Made by a program: the position numbers and the translations under genes
Source: Nonomuraea africana
GTDB taxonomy: Bacteria; Actinomycetota; Actinomycetes; Streptosporangiales; Streptosporangiaceae
Assembly: GCF_014873535.1 (NCBI RefSeq)
Contig: NZ_JADBEF010000001.1
Location: forward strand, 1,550,001 to 1,614,000
Direction: 5' to 3'
Length of the DNA: 64,000 nt
Shown: in pieces, positions 15,353 to 24,169 of the stretch
Layout of the letters: each line of letters begins with the position of its first letter
Position numbering within the stretch: position 1 is the first letter of the stretch
The notes under the pieces: generated by a model
What the model was told of the DNA's origin: nothing
Databases searched by the model: none
The model's input: the letters and a program-made list of their open reading frames with translations, nothing else

Positions 15353-16621
15353 TTAGGGGGAAATATCGCCATATTTGGTATGGGCGGCGGCGCGCTTGTC
15401 CGGAAGATACTCGCTCGGCCACAGGCCAGGCTGCGGCGAGTAGCCGCGCAGCACCCGTCGCGCGATGGAGGCCTGGTGCACCTCCGTCGGGCCGTCCATG
15501 ATGCCCATGAGCGGCGCCGCCTGCCACAGCCTGGCCAGCGGGGTGTCGGTGGAGACGCCGAGCGCGCCGTGCAGGTGCATCGCCCGGTAGACGACGTCGT
15601 GGAATACCCGCGCCGCCGCCACCTTGCAGGCGGCGATCTGGGTGCGGGCCTCCCTGGTCGACGACCGGTCGATCAGCCACGCCGTGTGCAGCACCAGCAG
15701 CCGGAACTGCTGGATCTGCAGGTAGGAGTCGGCGATGGCGGCCTGCACGAGCTGCTTGTCGGCCAGCACGCCGTCCACGGTCTGCCTGGACAGCGCCCGC
15801 TCGCACATCATGTCGAAGGCCCGCTTGACCGCGGCGACCGTGCGCATCGCGTGGTGGACCCGTCCGCCGCCCAGCCTCGCCTGAGCCACGGCGAAGGCGC
15901 CGCCCTCCTCGCCGAGCAGCGCGTCGGCGCCCACCCTGACCCGGTTGTACCGGATGTGCGCGTGGTGGCCCGAGCGCTCTCCCATCGTGCCGATGTTGCG
16001 CAGGATCTCCACGCCTCCGGTGTCGGCGGGCACCAGGAACATCGACATCCGTTCGTACGGGTGCGCGTCGGGGTCGGTGACGGCCATGACGATGAGGAAG
16101 TCGGCGTTGGCCGCGTTGGAGGTGAAGTACTTCTCCCCGTCCAGGACCCAGCCGTCCCCGTCGCGCACGGCTCGCATGGTGAACAGGCGGGGGTCCGATC
16201 CGCCCTGCGGCTCGGTCATCGAGTAGGCGGAGAAGACCTCGCCGTCGAGCAGCGGACGCAGGTAGCGCTCCTTCTGCTCGGCGGTGCCGTACATCGCGAT
16301 GATCTCGGCGTTGCCCGTGTCGGGCGCCTGGCAGCCGAAGATCACCGGGGCCCAGGTGGAGCGGCCGATGAGCTCGTTCATGAGGGCGAGCTTCAGCTGG
16401 CCGTAGCCCTGGCCGCCGAGCTCGGCCCCGAGGTGACAGGCCCACAGCCCGCGCTCGCGCACCTGCTCCTTCAGCGGATCGACGATCTTGCGCAGGCGGT
16501 CGTCCAGCTTCTGGTACGCCTTGCCGGGGAAGGCCAGATCGAGCGGTTCGACCTCCTCCGTGATGAAGGCGTCCATCCAGTCAAGCTTGGCCTGGAACTC
16601 CGGTTCTACCGAGAAATCCAT
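15353..16621 (-). CDS. acyl-CoA dehydrogenase (ACAD10/11-like)
   Basis: FAD enzyme of 422 residues. The dehydrogenase fold is clear from FGCQAPDTGN, the FAD/substrate block YSMTEPQGGSDP, WVLDGEKYFTSNAANADF, and the C-terminal LHGALGVSTDTPLA and IMDGPTEVHQASIARRVL. It is translationally coupled to the upstream aminoglycoside-phosphotransferase-like kinase gene (16-base overlap). In animals ACAD10 and ACAD11 carry an APH-like kinase and an ACAD domain in one polypeptide and convert 4-hydroxyacyl-CoAs by way of a phospho intermediate; this gene pair looks like the split version. A plain 2-methyl- or long-chain acyl-CoA dehydrogenase is the alternative. Confidence 0.88.
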   Translation of the reverse strand: MDFSVEPEFQAKLDWMDAFITEEVEPLDLAFPGKAYQKLDDRLRKIVDPLKEQVRERGLWACHLGAELGGQGYGQLKLALMNELIGRSTWAPVIFGCQAPDTGNAEIIAMYGTAEQKERYLRPLLDGEVFSAYSMTEPQGGSDPRLFTMRAVRDGDGWVLDGEKYFTSNAANADFLIVMAVTDPDAHPYERMSMFLVPADTGGVEILRNIGTMGERSGHHAHIRYNRVRVGADALLGEEGGAFAVAQARLGGGRVHHAMRTVAAVKRAFDMMCERALSRQTVDGVLADKQLVQAAIADSYLQIQQFRLLVLHTAWLIDRSSTREARTQIAACKVAAARVFHDVVYRAMHLHGALGVSTDTPLARLWQAAPLMGIMDGPTEVHQASIARRVLRGYSPQPGLWPSEYLPDKRAAAHTKYGDISP

Positions 16622-17616
16622 GTCTGCGCCCTCGCGAACAGATCGAGTGTGGTCTGGTGGAGAAGATCACCGATGTCCTTGGGCGCCTTGCCCGCGCAGG
16701 CGCGCGCGTGGGTGCCCTCCAGCACGATGCCGAGCTTGAAGCAGGCCATCACCACGTACCAGTCGACCGCGGACAGGTCGCGCTCGGACAGCTCGGCATA
16801 GCAGGTGACGAGCTCCTCGGCGGCGGGCAGCCCCGGAATCTGCAGCTCCGACGAGGGCCACGTGGCCACCAGCCAGCCCAGGTCGAGCAGCGGGTCGCCG
16901 ATCGTGCACATCTCCCAGTCGACGATCGCCGCCACCCACGGGCCCTCGCGGGAGAACATGAGGTTGGCCAGGTGGTAGTCGCCGTGCATGATGCCGGGCG
17001 TGAACGTGCGGGGCCGGTTGCGCTCCAGCCACTCGGCCGTCTCGCGCAGCCGGGGGATCTCGGGGCCAGGGTAGCCGTCGAGCTTGCCGTACGACTCGAG
17101 CTCGCCCATCCAGCGCGGCACCTGCCGTTCCAAAAAGCCCTCGGGCCTGCCGAACCCTGGCAGCACGTCGGGCGAGACCCGGCCGAGCGCGGCCAGCGCG
17201 ACGGCGGCCTCCAGCCCCATGCGCTGCCTCATGGCGGGATCGGAGGCGTGCGGCTCGGGCAGCCCGGTCGTCGCGTTGAACCCGTCGACCGGTTCCATGA
17301 GGTAGAACACCGGCTCGTCCACCGTCTGCGCGGCCACCAGCCTGGGCGCGGGCACCCCGGTGCCGCGCAGCGCGGCCAGCACCCGCGCCTCACGGCGCAG
17401 GACCTCGTTGCTCTTCGCGCGCACGTGCAGGGGCGGCCTGCGCAGCACGTACGGCACGCCGCCCCGCTCGAAGGCGACCATCACGTTCTGCGTGCCGCCC
17501 AGGACCGGCCGCGCGTTCTCGAACGGCCCGCCGGGCAGGCCCTCGGCGTCCATCCAGGCGCCCAGCACGTCGAAGTCGATCACGCTGACGTCGATGTGCG
17601 CGGGGGTCGTGGTCAC
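16606..17616 (-). CDS. APH-like phosphotransferase paired with an acyl-CoA dehydrogenase
   Basis: 336-residue kinase-fold protein of the aminoglycoside-phosphotransferase/ChoK superfamily. It has the N-lobe lysine region (NVMVAFERGGVPYVLRRPP), the catalytic loop IMHGDYHLANLMF with catalytic Asp and Asn, and the metal-binding IVDWEMCTIGDPLLDLG. Resistance to aminoglycosides is unlikely: the gene is the first of a pair with an acyl-CoA dehydrogenase, the arrangement seen fused in ACAD10/11, so the likely substrate is a hydroxylated acyl-CoA. Start GTG at 17616; an inverted repeat CAGAAC-N8-GTTCTG lies immediately upstream and is a likely repressor site. Confidence 0.85.
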   Translation of the reverse strand: MTTTPAHIDVSVIDFDVLGAWMDAEGLPGGPFENARPVLGGTQNVMVAFERGGVPYVLRRPPLHVRAKSNEVLRREARVLAALRGTGVPAPRLVAAQTVDEPVFYLMEPVDGFNATTGLPEPHASDPAMRQRMGLEAAVALAALGRVSPDVLPGFGRPEGFLERQVPRWMGELESYGKLDGYPGPEIPRLRETAEWLERNRPRTFTPGIMHGDYHLANLMFSREGPWVAAIVDWEMCTIGDPLLDLGWLVATWPSSELQIPGLPAAEELVTCYAELSERDLSAVDWYVVMACFKLGIVLEGTHARACAGKAPKDIGDLLHQTTLDLFARAQTWISR

Positions 17617-17618
17617 GA

Positions 17619-17638
17619 CAGAACCGAACCATGTTCTG
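17619..17638. promoter_or_regulatory. inverted repeat upstream of the APH/ACAD pair
   Basis: CAGAAC (17619-17624) and GTTCTG (17633-17638) form perfect 6-bp arms with an 8-base spacer, beginning 2 bases upstream of the GTG start. A second, shorter dyad GAAC-atg-GTTC overlaps it on the minus strand. This looks like a TetR-type operator, but no regulator gene is adjacent. Confidence 0.4.
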
Positions 17639-17685
17639 GTTGCCAGGTCAACCCGGACGCCCGCACCGCCGTTCTGTTGATCCGG

Positions 17686-18501
17686 TCAGCCCAGTGCCTG
17701 CATCGTCGGCGTGAACAGCCTCGCCTGGTCGCCCGGCAGTTCGCCGCCGCGCACCATCGCGCTGGTGGTGAAGGCGTGGGTCACGCCCCGCTCGACCACC
17801 CAGTCCACGAGGTCGGGACGGCTGTCGTCGAGGTCGACGCGCACCGGCAGCGTGGAGCCCGCCGCGAGGTCGGCGATGAGGTCGCGCGCGGTGGCCTGGT
17901 CCTCGGCGACCACCGGCCCGATCACCAGCGTGTCGTCGTTGCGCCATGCCCCGCCGAATCCCGTCATCCGCCCGTCGCGCTCGGCCACGCGCACCTGCTC
18001 GTGGAAGTCCGGCATCCGGCGCAGCACGGCCGACCGGTCGGCGCCGAAGCGCTCGGCGTCGAACGCCACGATGGCGTCGAGGTCGTCCGCCTTGTGGGTG
18101 CGGCCCGAGGCCTGCCCGGTGAAGACGCCCTTGTGGGTCACGATGGTGGCGACCGCGCGGAAGCCGGTGCGCTCGTACAGGGGACGGCCGTACGCGGTGG
18201 CGTGCAGCGACACCGTCCTTCCGGCCGCCCGGTCCAGGACGTGGTCCATGAGCGCGCGGCCCAGGCCCTGCCTGCCGTACCTCTCGGCGGTGAGGACCAT
18301 GCTGATCACGGCGTGGTCGGCGCCGTAGAGCGTGACGATGTTCGTGGCGGCCAGTCCGTCGCCGTCCGGCGCGTCGATGCCGTACGCCTCGCCGACGTCC
18401 AGCAGGAACCGCCATTTGCGGCTTTCGGCGCCCCAGTTCCGGCTGAGGGCGAGGCGGCCGCAGGCGGGCAGGTCGTCTGGGGTGAGGCGGCGGATCTGCA
18501 T
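17686..18501 (-). CDS. GNAT-family N-acetyltransferase with two tandem acetyltransferase-like halves
   Basis: 271 residues from the ATG at 18501 (GTG at 18522 and ATG at 18510 are also in frame). The N-terminal half is a GNAT domain with the acetyl-CoA loop ERYGRQGLGRALMDHVLD; the C-terminal half (from about residue 155) contains RMTGFGGAWRN and a second, degenerate GNAT-like fold of the Acetyltransf_18 type. Proteins of this build acetylate small amines or peptides, but no specific substrate can be deduced. A 10-bp palindrome AAACCGGTTT at 18537-18546 lies just upstream of the longest start. It stands alone, running toward the kinase/ACAD pair with a 69-base gap. Confidence 0.75.
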   Translation of the reverse strand: MQIRRLTPDDLPACGRLALSRNWGAESRKWRFLLDVGEAYGIDAPDGDGLAATNIVTLYGADHAVISMVLTAERYGRQGLGRALMDHVLDRAAGRTVSLHATAYGRPLYERTGFRAVATIVTHKGVFTGQASGRTHKADDLDAIVAFDAERFGADRSAVLRRMPDFHEQVRVAERDGRMTGFGGAWRNDDTLVIGPVVAEDQATARDLIADLAAGSTLPVRVDLDDSRPDLVDWVVERGVTHAFTTSAMVRGGELPGDQARLFTPTMQALG

Positions 18502-18522
18502 GCGGGCCATCCTGGCGCACAC

Positions 18523-18865
18523 CTCTGACCTGGTTCAAACCGGTTTCCCCGCCCTGACTCCGCCACCGGTTCTCTCGGCCCGCCCGCAGCGCTCCAGTCC
18601 CCGCCCCGTTCTCCCGGCCCGATTTCCTGCCGTCCGAGTTAGGCGACGGCCACGAAGTTCCCCGGTGCCGCCGTCGGCGGGTGGGCAGACGGCCGGGAGG
18701 TCTACGCGTGCCACGGCGTGACGAGCGTCGACAACCCGCTGCCCGTCGACAGGGACACGCTGTACCTGCTGGGCCTGCTGATCAACTCCACCTGCCGCAT
18801 GGTCGCGCAGCACCCCCAACGCGGTTGCCGGTCTCGAAGCCCGGGTTCCGGGGGAGGATGGGCGG
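18523..18865. other. intergenic region with a decayed gene
   Basis: 343 bases between the GNAT and ROK genes. It contains the AAACCGGTTT palindrome near the GNAT start (18537-18546), a remnant of a serine-hydrolase gene on the plus strand (about 18643-18770), and the GGGGGAGG ribosome binding site (18851-18858) of the ROK gene. No intact gene is visible. Confidence 0.6.
18643..18800 (+). pseudogene. remnant of a class C beta-lactamase-like serine hydrolase
   Basis: Directly after an in-frame TAG at 18640-18642 the frame reads FPGAAVGGWADGREVYACHG then VTSVDNPLPVDRDTLYLLG. This matches the start of beta-lactamase-related serine hydrolases, where the text continues into the catalytic Ser-x-x-Lys (usually GSTTKTFTA). 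Here the match stops at LLG, immediately before the nucleophile, and continues into unrelated residues. So only about 45 codons of a gene normally 350-450 codons long survive. Family assignment is from motif memory and needs a protein search. Confidence 0.5.
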
Positions 18866-19723
18866 GTGGAGTGTGTTGTCGCGGTCGATGTAGGCGGAAC
18901 CTTCATGAAGGGCGGACTCATCCGCGACGGCACGGTCCTGCACGCCGAGCGCCGCCCCACCCCTCGCGCGGAAGGACCCGCACGCGTGATCGCGGCCATC
19001 TCCGCCTTCGTCGCCGACCTCGCCGTCCCGCGCCAGGGCCTGCGTCCCACGGCCGTCGGGCTGGCCGTCCCTGGGCTGGTCACTCCCACGCACGCGGTCT
19101 TCTCCGCCGCCTTCGGCTGGCGCGACGTGCCCGCCGCCGCCTTCACCGACGTGCCGCTGCCCGTCGCGCTCGGCCACGACGTCCGCTCGGCGGGGGAGGC
19201 CGAGCTGGCCTACGGCGCTGCCCGTGACGAGCGCGACGTCCTGTTCCTCCCCATCGGCACCGGCATCGCGGGCGCGATGGTCCTGTCCGCCGGCCTGTAC
19301 GGCGGAGCGGCCGGCTGGGCGGGCCAGATCGGCCACGTCCCCGTGCGTCCCGGCGGCCTGCCGTGCGGATGCGGCCAGTCGGGATGCCTGTCCGCCTACG
19401 CCTCGGCCGCCTCGATCGCGGCCCGCTGCGGCGAGAGGTCGGCCGCCGCCGTGGTGGCGCGCGACGACCCGCTCGCCAGGCAGGTGTGGGCCGAGGCGGT
19501 CGAGGCGCTCGCCCTGGCCCTGGCGACGTACACGCTGCTGCTGGACCCCGCGCTGATCGTCATCGGCGGCGGCCTGGCGCTGTCCGGCGAGGCGCTCCTC
19601 GCGCCGCTACGGGCCCGGCTGGCCGCGCGGCTGGCCTTCAGACCGGCGCCAAGAATCGCACTGTCCTCCCTGGGCCCGCACGCCGGCATGCTCGGCGCCG
19701 CCCTCCTGGCCACCCGCGCCTAG
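18866..19723 (+). CDS. ROK-family sugar kinase
   Basis: 285-residue cytosolic sugar kinase. The N-terminal phosphate-1 loop is VAVDVGGTFMKGGL; the ROK zinc/structural motif appears as PCGCGQSGCLSAYASA, close to the CxCGxxGCxE consensus but with Ser-Ala in place of the acidic residue; the adenosine-binding PALIVIGGGLALSG follows. There is no N-terminal helix-turn-helix, so it is an enzyme and not an NagC-type repressor. The GTG start at 18866 has GGGGGAGG 7 bases upstream. Glucose, N-acetylglucosamine or N-acetylmannosamine are typical ROK substrates; nothing nearby decides among them. Confidence 0.85.
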   Translation: MECVVAVDVGGTFMKGGLIRDGTVLHAERRPTPRAEGPARVIAAISAFVADLAVPRQGLRPTAVGLAVPGLVTPTHAVFSAAFGWRDVPAAAFTDVPLPVALGHDVRSAGEAELAYGAARDERDVLFLPIGTGIAGAMVLSAGLYGGAAGWAGQIGHVPVRPGGLPCGCGQSGCLSAYASAASIAARCGERSAAAVVARDDPLARQVWAEAVEALALALATYTLLLDPALIVIGGGLALSGEALLAPLRARLAARLAFRPAPRIALSSLGPHAGMLGAALLATRA

Positions 19724-19818
19724 CCCACCACGCGACCGGACCGCTGCGCCCCATGCACCTCTCACCTCCGCACCCGAGCCCTTGAGGCCCCCTGGATCTG
19801 GGCGCCGAAAGCACCCCC

Positions 19819-19854
19819 GGCCCTCAGACCGGGATCGTCCTTCTACCGAGGGCC
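19819..19854. terminator. candidate bidirectional terminator
   Basis: GGCCCTC (19819-19825) and GAGGGCC (19848-19854) are perfect 7-bp arms with a 22-base loop between the convergent ROK and AtuA-type genes; the right arm overlaps the end of the latter. The long loop makes this moderate evidence only. Confidence 0.35.
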
Positions 19855-21540
19855 GTCCGGCGACACGAAGGACACGGGGATGGGCATCGGCCGGGCTCGC
19901 AGCTCCTCGCCCAGCGCCTTGGCCTGCGGGTCCAGCCGGGGGCTGGCGGCGACGCCCCTGCCGAGCAGGCCGTGGACGACGAAGTTCAGCGCGTTGAGGT
20001 TCGCGAACTCGTGGCGGTCGACCTTCAACGCTCCCAGCGCGGGGAGCAGCTCCTTGAGCCGTTCGACGCTCAGTGTCCCGGCCAGCCAGGCGTACTGCTC
20101 GGGGGTCCTGACCCAGACACCCAGGTTGGCGTTGCCGCCCTTGTCGCCCGAGCGGGCTCCGGCGATCACACCGAGGGGCGCGTCGACGGTCGGCTCTCCT
20201 TCGGACGAGGGCACCGCCGCCGACGTGACCGGCGCCGGCTCGCGGCCCGCCGGTTCATCGGCCCCGGCCGTGACCGGCGACTCGTCCTCGAAGGTCAGTT
20301 CCTCGCCGTCGAGGAAGACCCTCGCCGTCACCTCGCCGGCGGGGATCAGGGTCGGCCAGTAGACCCCGTACGGCGACGCGTCGCCCGGCGGCGTCAGCCC
20401 GTAGAAGCCCGGATAGCTGGCCAGGCCCGTCTCTACCACGGCCGAGGAGAAGGCGCGCCCCGCCTTGCGCGCGTCGCGGTCCATGACGGTGATCCGCAGC
20501 AGCGGCGGGTCGAAGGAGACGTCCACCGAGTCGAACGACTCGCGGGGCACCCGGGCCCAGATCGCCTCCTGCGCGATCCTGGCCTTCTCCTCCAGCTCGA
20601 GCCCGGTCAGCATCAGCGTCATGGTGTTGCGGTAGCCGCCCAGGTAGTTGACGGCGACCTTCAGCGTGTCAGGCGCGGGCTCGCCCTTCACCCCCGACAC
20701 CCTGACCCGGTCGGGACCCTCCTGCGACAGTTCGATGGTGTCGAAGCGGGCCACCACGTCGGGTCCGAGGTAGCGGGGGGAGCCGATCTCGTACAGCAGC
20801 TGCGCGGTGACCGTGCCGACCGAGACCAGGCCGCCCGTGCCGGGGTGCTTGGTCACCACGGACGAGCCGTCCTCGTGCAGCTCGACCAGGGGGAAGCCGC
20901 AGTGCGCCAGGTCGGGCACCTCGTGGAAGAAGGAGTAGTTGCCGCCCGTGGCCTGGCAGCCGCACTCGATGACGTGCCCGGCGACGACCGAGCCCGCCAG
21001 CGCGTCGAGGTCGCCCGGGCGCCAGCCGTACCGCCAGATGCCGGGGCCGGTGACGAGGGCGGCGTCGGTGACCCTGCCGGTGACGACGACGTCGGCGCCG
21101 GCCGACAGGGCTGCGGCGATGGGACGGGCCCCGAGGTAGGCGTTGGCGGTCAGGACGGGCTCGGCGAGCTTCTCACCGGTGTCGAGGTTGACCAGGTCGA
21201 GGTCGTGCCCGGTGACGTCGTCTCCGGTGACGTAGGCGACCTTGGCGGCGAGGCCCAGCTTCTCGATCGCCGCCGCGCAGCCCTGGGGGTCGAGGCCCCC
21301 GGCATTGGAGACGATCTTGATGCCACGCTCCAGGCAGGTGCCGAGCACCTGTTCCATCTGCCTGACGAAGGTGGGGGCATAGCCGGGACGGCCCTTGAGC
21401 CGGTTGCCCGCCAGGATCAGCATGGTCAGCTCGGCCAGCCAGTCGCCGGTCAGCACGTCGATGGGGCCGCCCTCGACCATCTCACGCGCGGCCGACAGGC
21501 GGTCGCCGTAGAAGCCGCTGCAGTTGGCGATCCTCAGCAC
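19843..21540 (-). CDS. AtuA-family (DUF1446) acyclic terpene/acyl utilisation protein
   Basis: 565-residue protein with the two AtuA parts: an N-terminal DUF1446 domain (about 1-440) beginning RIANCSGFYGDRLSAAREM and including VSNAGGLDPQGCAAAI, GADVVVTGRVTDAALV and ATGGNYSFFHEVPDL; and a C-terminal AtuA-like domain (about 455-560) beginning LGVIAGARSGDKGGNANLG. A Glu/Pro/Ala-rich linker joins them. It is required for citronellol/geraniol breakdown in pseudomonads, but its reaction is undefined. The start overlaps the hydratase stop; GTG 21543 is an alternative one codon earlier. It closes a five-gene operon (TetR, carboxylase beta and alpha, hydratase, AtuA), which points to branched acyl-CoA catabolism. 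Confidence 0.85.
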   Translation of the reverse strand: MLRIANCSGFYGDRLSAAREMVEGGPIDVLTGDWLAELTMLILAGNRLKGRPGYAPTFVRQMEQVLGTCLERGIKIVSNAGGLDPQGCAAAIEKLGLAAKVAYVTGDDVTGHDLDLVNLDTGEKLAEPVLTANAYLGARPIAAALSAGADVVVTGRVTDAALVTGPGIWRYGWRPGDLDALAGSVVAGHVIECGCQATGGNYSFFHEVPDLAHCGFPLVELHEDGSSVVTKHPGTGGLVSVGTVTAQLLYEIGSPRYLGPDVVARFDTIELSQEGPDRVRVSGVKGEPAPDTLKVAVNYLGGYRNTMTLMLTGLELEEKARIAQEAIWARVPRESFDSVDVSFDPPLLRITVMDRDARKAGRAFSSAVVETGLASYPGFYGLTPPGDASPYGVYWPTLIPAGEVTARVFLDGEELTFEDESPVTAGADEPAGREPAPVTSAAVPSSEGEPTVDAPLGVIAGARSGDKGGNANLGVWVRTPEQYAWLAGTLSVERLKELLPALGALKVDRHEFANLNALNFVVHGLLGRGVAASPRLDPQAKALGEELRARPMPIPVSFVSPDGPR

Positions 21541-22307
21541 CACTTCGGCGGCCTCTTCTCCATGAACGCCGCGATGCCCTCCTGGCCCTCCTCGGAGGTG
21601 AAACGCTGCGCCGACAGCGCGGCCATCTGCCGCAGACCCTCCTCGAAGGAGACCGACGGCAGGTCGCGGACCAGCCGCTTGGTGATGGCCAGGGCCTCGG
21701 GGCCGCCCTTGACCAGCATGTCGGCGTAGTGGGCGACCGTGGCGTCGAGCTCCTCCATCGGCACCGCCCTGTTGATCAGGCCGATCTCCTGGGCCCTGGC
21801 GGCGTCGAACACCTCGCCCGTCATCAGGTACTCGGAGGCCGCCCTGGCCTCCAGCCGCCGCAGCACCGGCACGGAGATCATCGCGGGCACGACGCCGAGC
21901 CGTACCTCGGAGAAGGCGAACGAGGCGGTCAGCGGCGCGATCGCGAAGTCGCACGAGGCCACCAGGCCGAGGCCGCCCGCGCGGGCGGTGCCGTTCATGC
22001 GGCAGATGACCGGCTTCGGGCTCTCCCAGATCAGCGACATGATCTCGGGGAACGACGCGGTCACGGGGGCGTCGCTGACGCCGCGCGCGGGCTCGATGCG
22101 CTGCTCCTTGAGGTCGGCGCCCGAGCAGAAGACCGTGCCCGTGGCCGTCAGCACGATCACCCGGACCTCGGGCTCGGCCAGCGCCCAGTTCAGCCGGTCC
22201 TCCAGGTCGCCCAGCAGCCGCACCGACAGCGCGTTGCGGTTGGGCGGCGAGTCGAGGGTGATGGTGGCGATGCCACCCTCCAGCTCCTTGTGGACCAGGC
22301 GCGTCAT
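21534..22307 (-). CDS. enoyl-CoA hydratase/isomerase family protein
   Basis: 257-residue crotonase-fold enzyme. The CoA-binding loop SGADLKEQRI and the second oxyanion-hole block ARAGGLGLVASCDFAIA are present, with the family tail RFTSEEGQEGIAAFMEKRPPKW. In a carboxylase/AtuA operon it probably hydrates the carboxylated enoyl-CoA (like 3-methylglutaconyl-CoA or isohexenylglutaconyl-CoA). The ATG at 22307 overlaps the biotin carboxylase stop as ATGA, and its stop overlaps the AtuA start, so the three are translationally coupled. Confidence 0.88.
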   Translation of the reverse strand: MTRLVHKELEGGIATITLDSPPNRNALSVRLLGDLEDRLNWALAEPEVRVIVLTATGTVFCSGADLKEQRIEPARGVSDAPVTASFPEIMSLIWESPKPVICRMNGTARAGGLGLVASCDFAIAPLTASFAFSEVRLGVVPAMISVPVLRRLEARAASEYLMTGEVFDAARAQEIGLINRAVPMEELDATVAHYADMLVKGGPEALAITKRLVRDLPSVSFEEGLRQMAALSAQRFTSEEGQEGIAAFMEKRPPKWC

Positions 22308-24169
22308 GCTTCCCCTTCCTCGATGATCGCCAGCACGGCTCCCGCCTCGACCTGCGAGCCCTTCTCGACCATGACGGCCGAGACGACTCCCGCGGCGGGC
22401 GCGGCGATCTGATGCTCCATCTTCATCGCCTCGAGCACCAGGACCACCTGTCCCTTGCTGACAGCGGCGCCCTGCTCGACCTCGACGCGCAGCACGCTAC
22501 CCGGCATCGGGGCCAGCAGGGAGCCAGGCGCGTGCTCCTCGGCGGGTTCGGGCAGGCGGGGGAGTGGCGTGAGGCGGGTGTCACCGACGTAGACGCAGCT
22601 CTCGTAGTGCGCGATCTCGAAGGTCCGCCGCAGGCCGTCCGTCTCCATGACCACCTGGTACGGCCCGGCGCGCACCACCCCGGGCGGCGGCGGATCGTAG
22701 ACCGCCTCCGCCTCCTCGAACCTGGCGACCTGCGGCTGCGACCTGACGTTGCGCCAGCCGCCGGGAAGGCTCCGCTGCACGGTGGCCTCGCTCCTGTGGC
22801 GGGCTGCGATCGCGAGGGCCGCCGCCAGCACTTCCTGCTCCGTGGGCGGCTGGTGCGCGTCGATCCGGTGTTCCTCGAGGAAGCCGGTGTGGGTGTCGCC
22901 ATCGCGGAAGGCCCTGCTGCGCAGGATGTTGCGCAACAGGACGCGGTTGGTGGTCAGGCCGTGGATCCTGGCGCGGTCGAGGGCGGTGGTCAGCTTCCTG
23001 ATCGCCTCGCCCCTGCTGTGCCCGAACGAGATGATCTTCGCGAGCATCGGGTCGTAGTGCGTGGAGACCGTCGAACCAGACTCCACGCCGGAATCGACCC
23101 GCACCGGGCCGCGCACCTCGAACAGGTCGACGGTGCCCGACTGGGGAAGGTACGCGCCGTCCTCGGCGTAGAGCCTCACCTCGATCGCGTGGCCGGTGGG
23201 CGAGGGCCGCGCGCCGGGCAGCGGCTCGCCCTCGGCGACGCGCAGCTGCAGCTCGACCAGGTCCAGGCCGTAGACCAGCTCGGTGACGGGGTGCTCGACC
23301 TGCAGGCGGGTGTTCATCTCGAGGAAGGCGACCGTGTCGCCCTTGACCAGGAACTCGACGGTGCCCGCGCCGACGTACCCGATCGCCTCCGCCGCCCTGA
23401 CGGCGGCCGCCTCCAGGGTGGCGCGCAGCTCGGGGGTCACGGCGGGGGAGGGGCACTCCTCCACCACCTTCTGGTGGCGGCGCTGGATGGAGCACTCCCG
23501 CTCGCCCAGCGCCCAGACCGTGCCGTGGACGTCGGCGAGGATCTGGACCTCGATGTGGCGGGCGCGCTCCAGGAGCGGCTCGACGAACACGGTCCCGTCG
23601 CCGAACGCCGCCTCGGCCTCGCGCCGCGCCGAGGCCAGCGCCCGGTCGAGATCGGCGGGCGTGCCGACGACGCGCATGCCGCGCCCGCCGCCGCCCGCCG
23701 CCGCCTTGACGAGCAGCGGATACTGCCAGCCGCCTGTCGCGCCTCCGATGATCTCCCCGTCGGCCGCCCGGACAGTGAGCGAGGGAAGCACGGGGACGCC
23801 CGCCTCGGCCATGAGCCGCTTCGCCTCGATCTTGGAGCCCATCGCCGCGATGGCCGCGGGTGGCGGGCCCACCCAGGTCAACCCGGCCTCGATCACCGCC
23901 TCGGCGAAGGCGGCGTGCTCCGACAGGAAGCCGTAGCCGGGGTGGACCGCGTCGGCGCCCGACCGCTCGGCCGCCCGGACGATCGCCTCGATGTCCAGGT
24001 ACGCCATGGGATCGCCCAGCCGTACGGCGAGGTCGGCCTCGGACACGTGCGGCGCGCCCGCGTCGGCGTCGGAGTAGCCGGCGACCGTCTCGATGCCCAG
24101 CTCGCGGCAGGTCCTGAAGATCCTGCGCGCGATCTCGCCGCGGTTCGCCACCAGCAGTCTCGTGATCAT
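22304..24169 (-). CDS. acyl-CoA carboxylase alpha subunit (biotin carboxylase plus biotin carrier)
   Basis: 621-residue subunit that carboxylates its own biotin with ATP and bicarbonate. Domains in order: biotin carboxylase N-terminal ([20 protein letters not shown]), ATP-grasp ([40 protein letters not shown]), biotin carboxylase C-terminal, a linker domain, and a biotinyl domain at the C-terminus with the attachment motif [11 protein letters not shown]. Architecture equals methylcrotonyl-, geranyl- or propionyl-CoA carboxylase alpha chains. The ATG at 24169 overlaps the stop of the carboxyltransferase gene. Acceptor specificity is set by the beta chain. Confidence 0.92.
   Translation of the reverse strand: MITRLLVANRGEIARRIFRTCRELGIETVAGYSDADAGAPHVSEADLAVRLGDPMAYLDIEAIVRAAERSGADAVHPGYGFLSEHAAFAEAVIEAGLTWVGPPPAAIAAMGSKIEAKRLMAEAGVPVLPSLTVRAADGEIIGGATGGWQYPLLVKAAAGGGGRGMRVVGTPADLDRALASARREAEAAFGDGTVFVEPLLERARHIEVQILADVHGTVWALGERECSIQRRHQKVVEECPSPAVTPELRATLEAAAVRAAEAIGYVGAGTVEFLVKGDTVAFLEMNTRLQVEHPVTELVYGLDLVELQLRVAEGEPLPGARPSPTGHAIEVRLYAEDGAYLPQSGTVDLFEVRGPVRVDSGVESGSTVSTHYDPMLAKIISFGHSRGEAIRKLTTALDRARIHGLTTNRVLLRNILRSRAFRDGDTHTGFLEEHRIDAHQPPTEQEVLAAALAIAARHRSEATVQRSLPGGWRNVRSQPQVARFEEAEAVYDPPPPGVVRAGPYQVVMETDGLRRTFEIAHYESCVYVGDTRLTPLPRLPEPAEEHAPGSLLAPMPGSVLRVEVEQGAAVSKGQVVLVLEAMKMEHQIAAPAAGVVSAVMVEKGSQVEAGAVLAIIEEGEA

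Noticed and set aside
16606..17616. Aminoglycoside resistance gene
   Set aside because: The APH fold is present, but coupling to an acyl-CoA dehydrogenase indicates a metabolic kinase.
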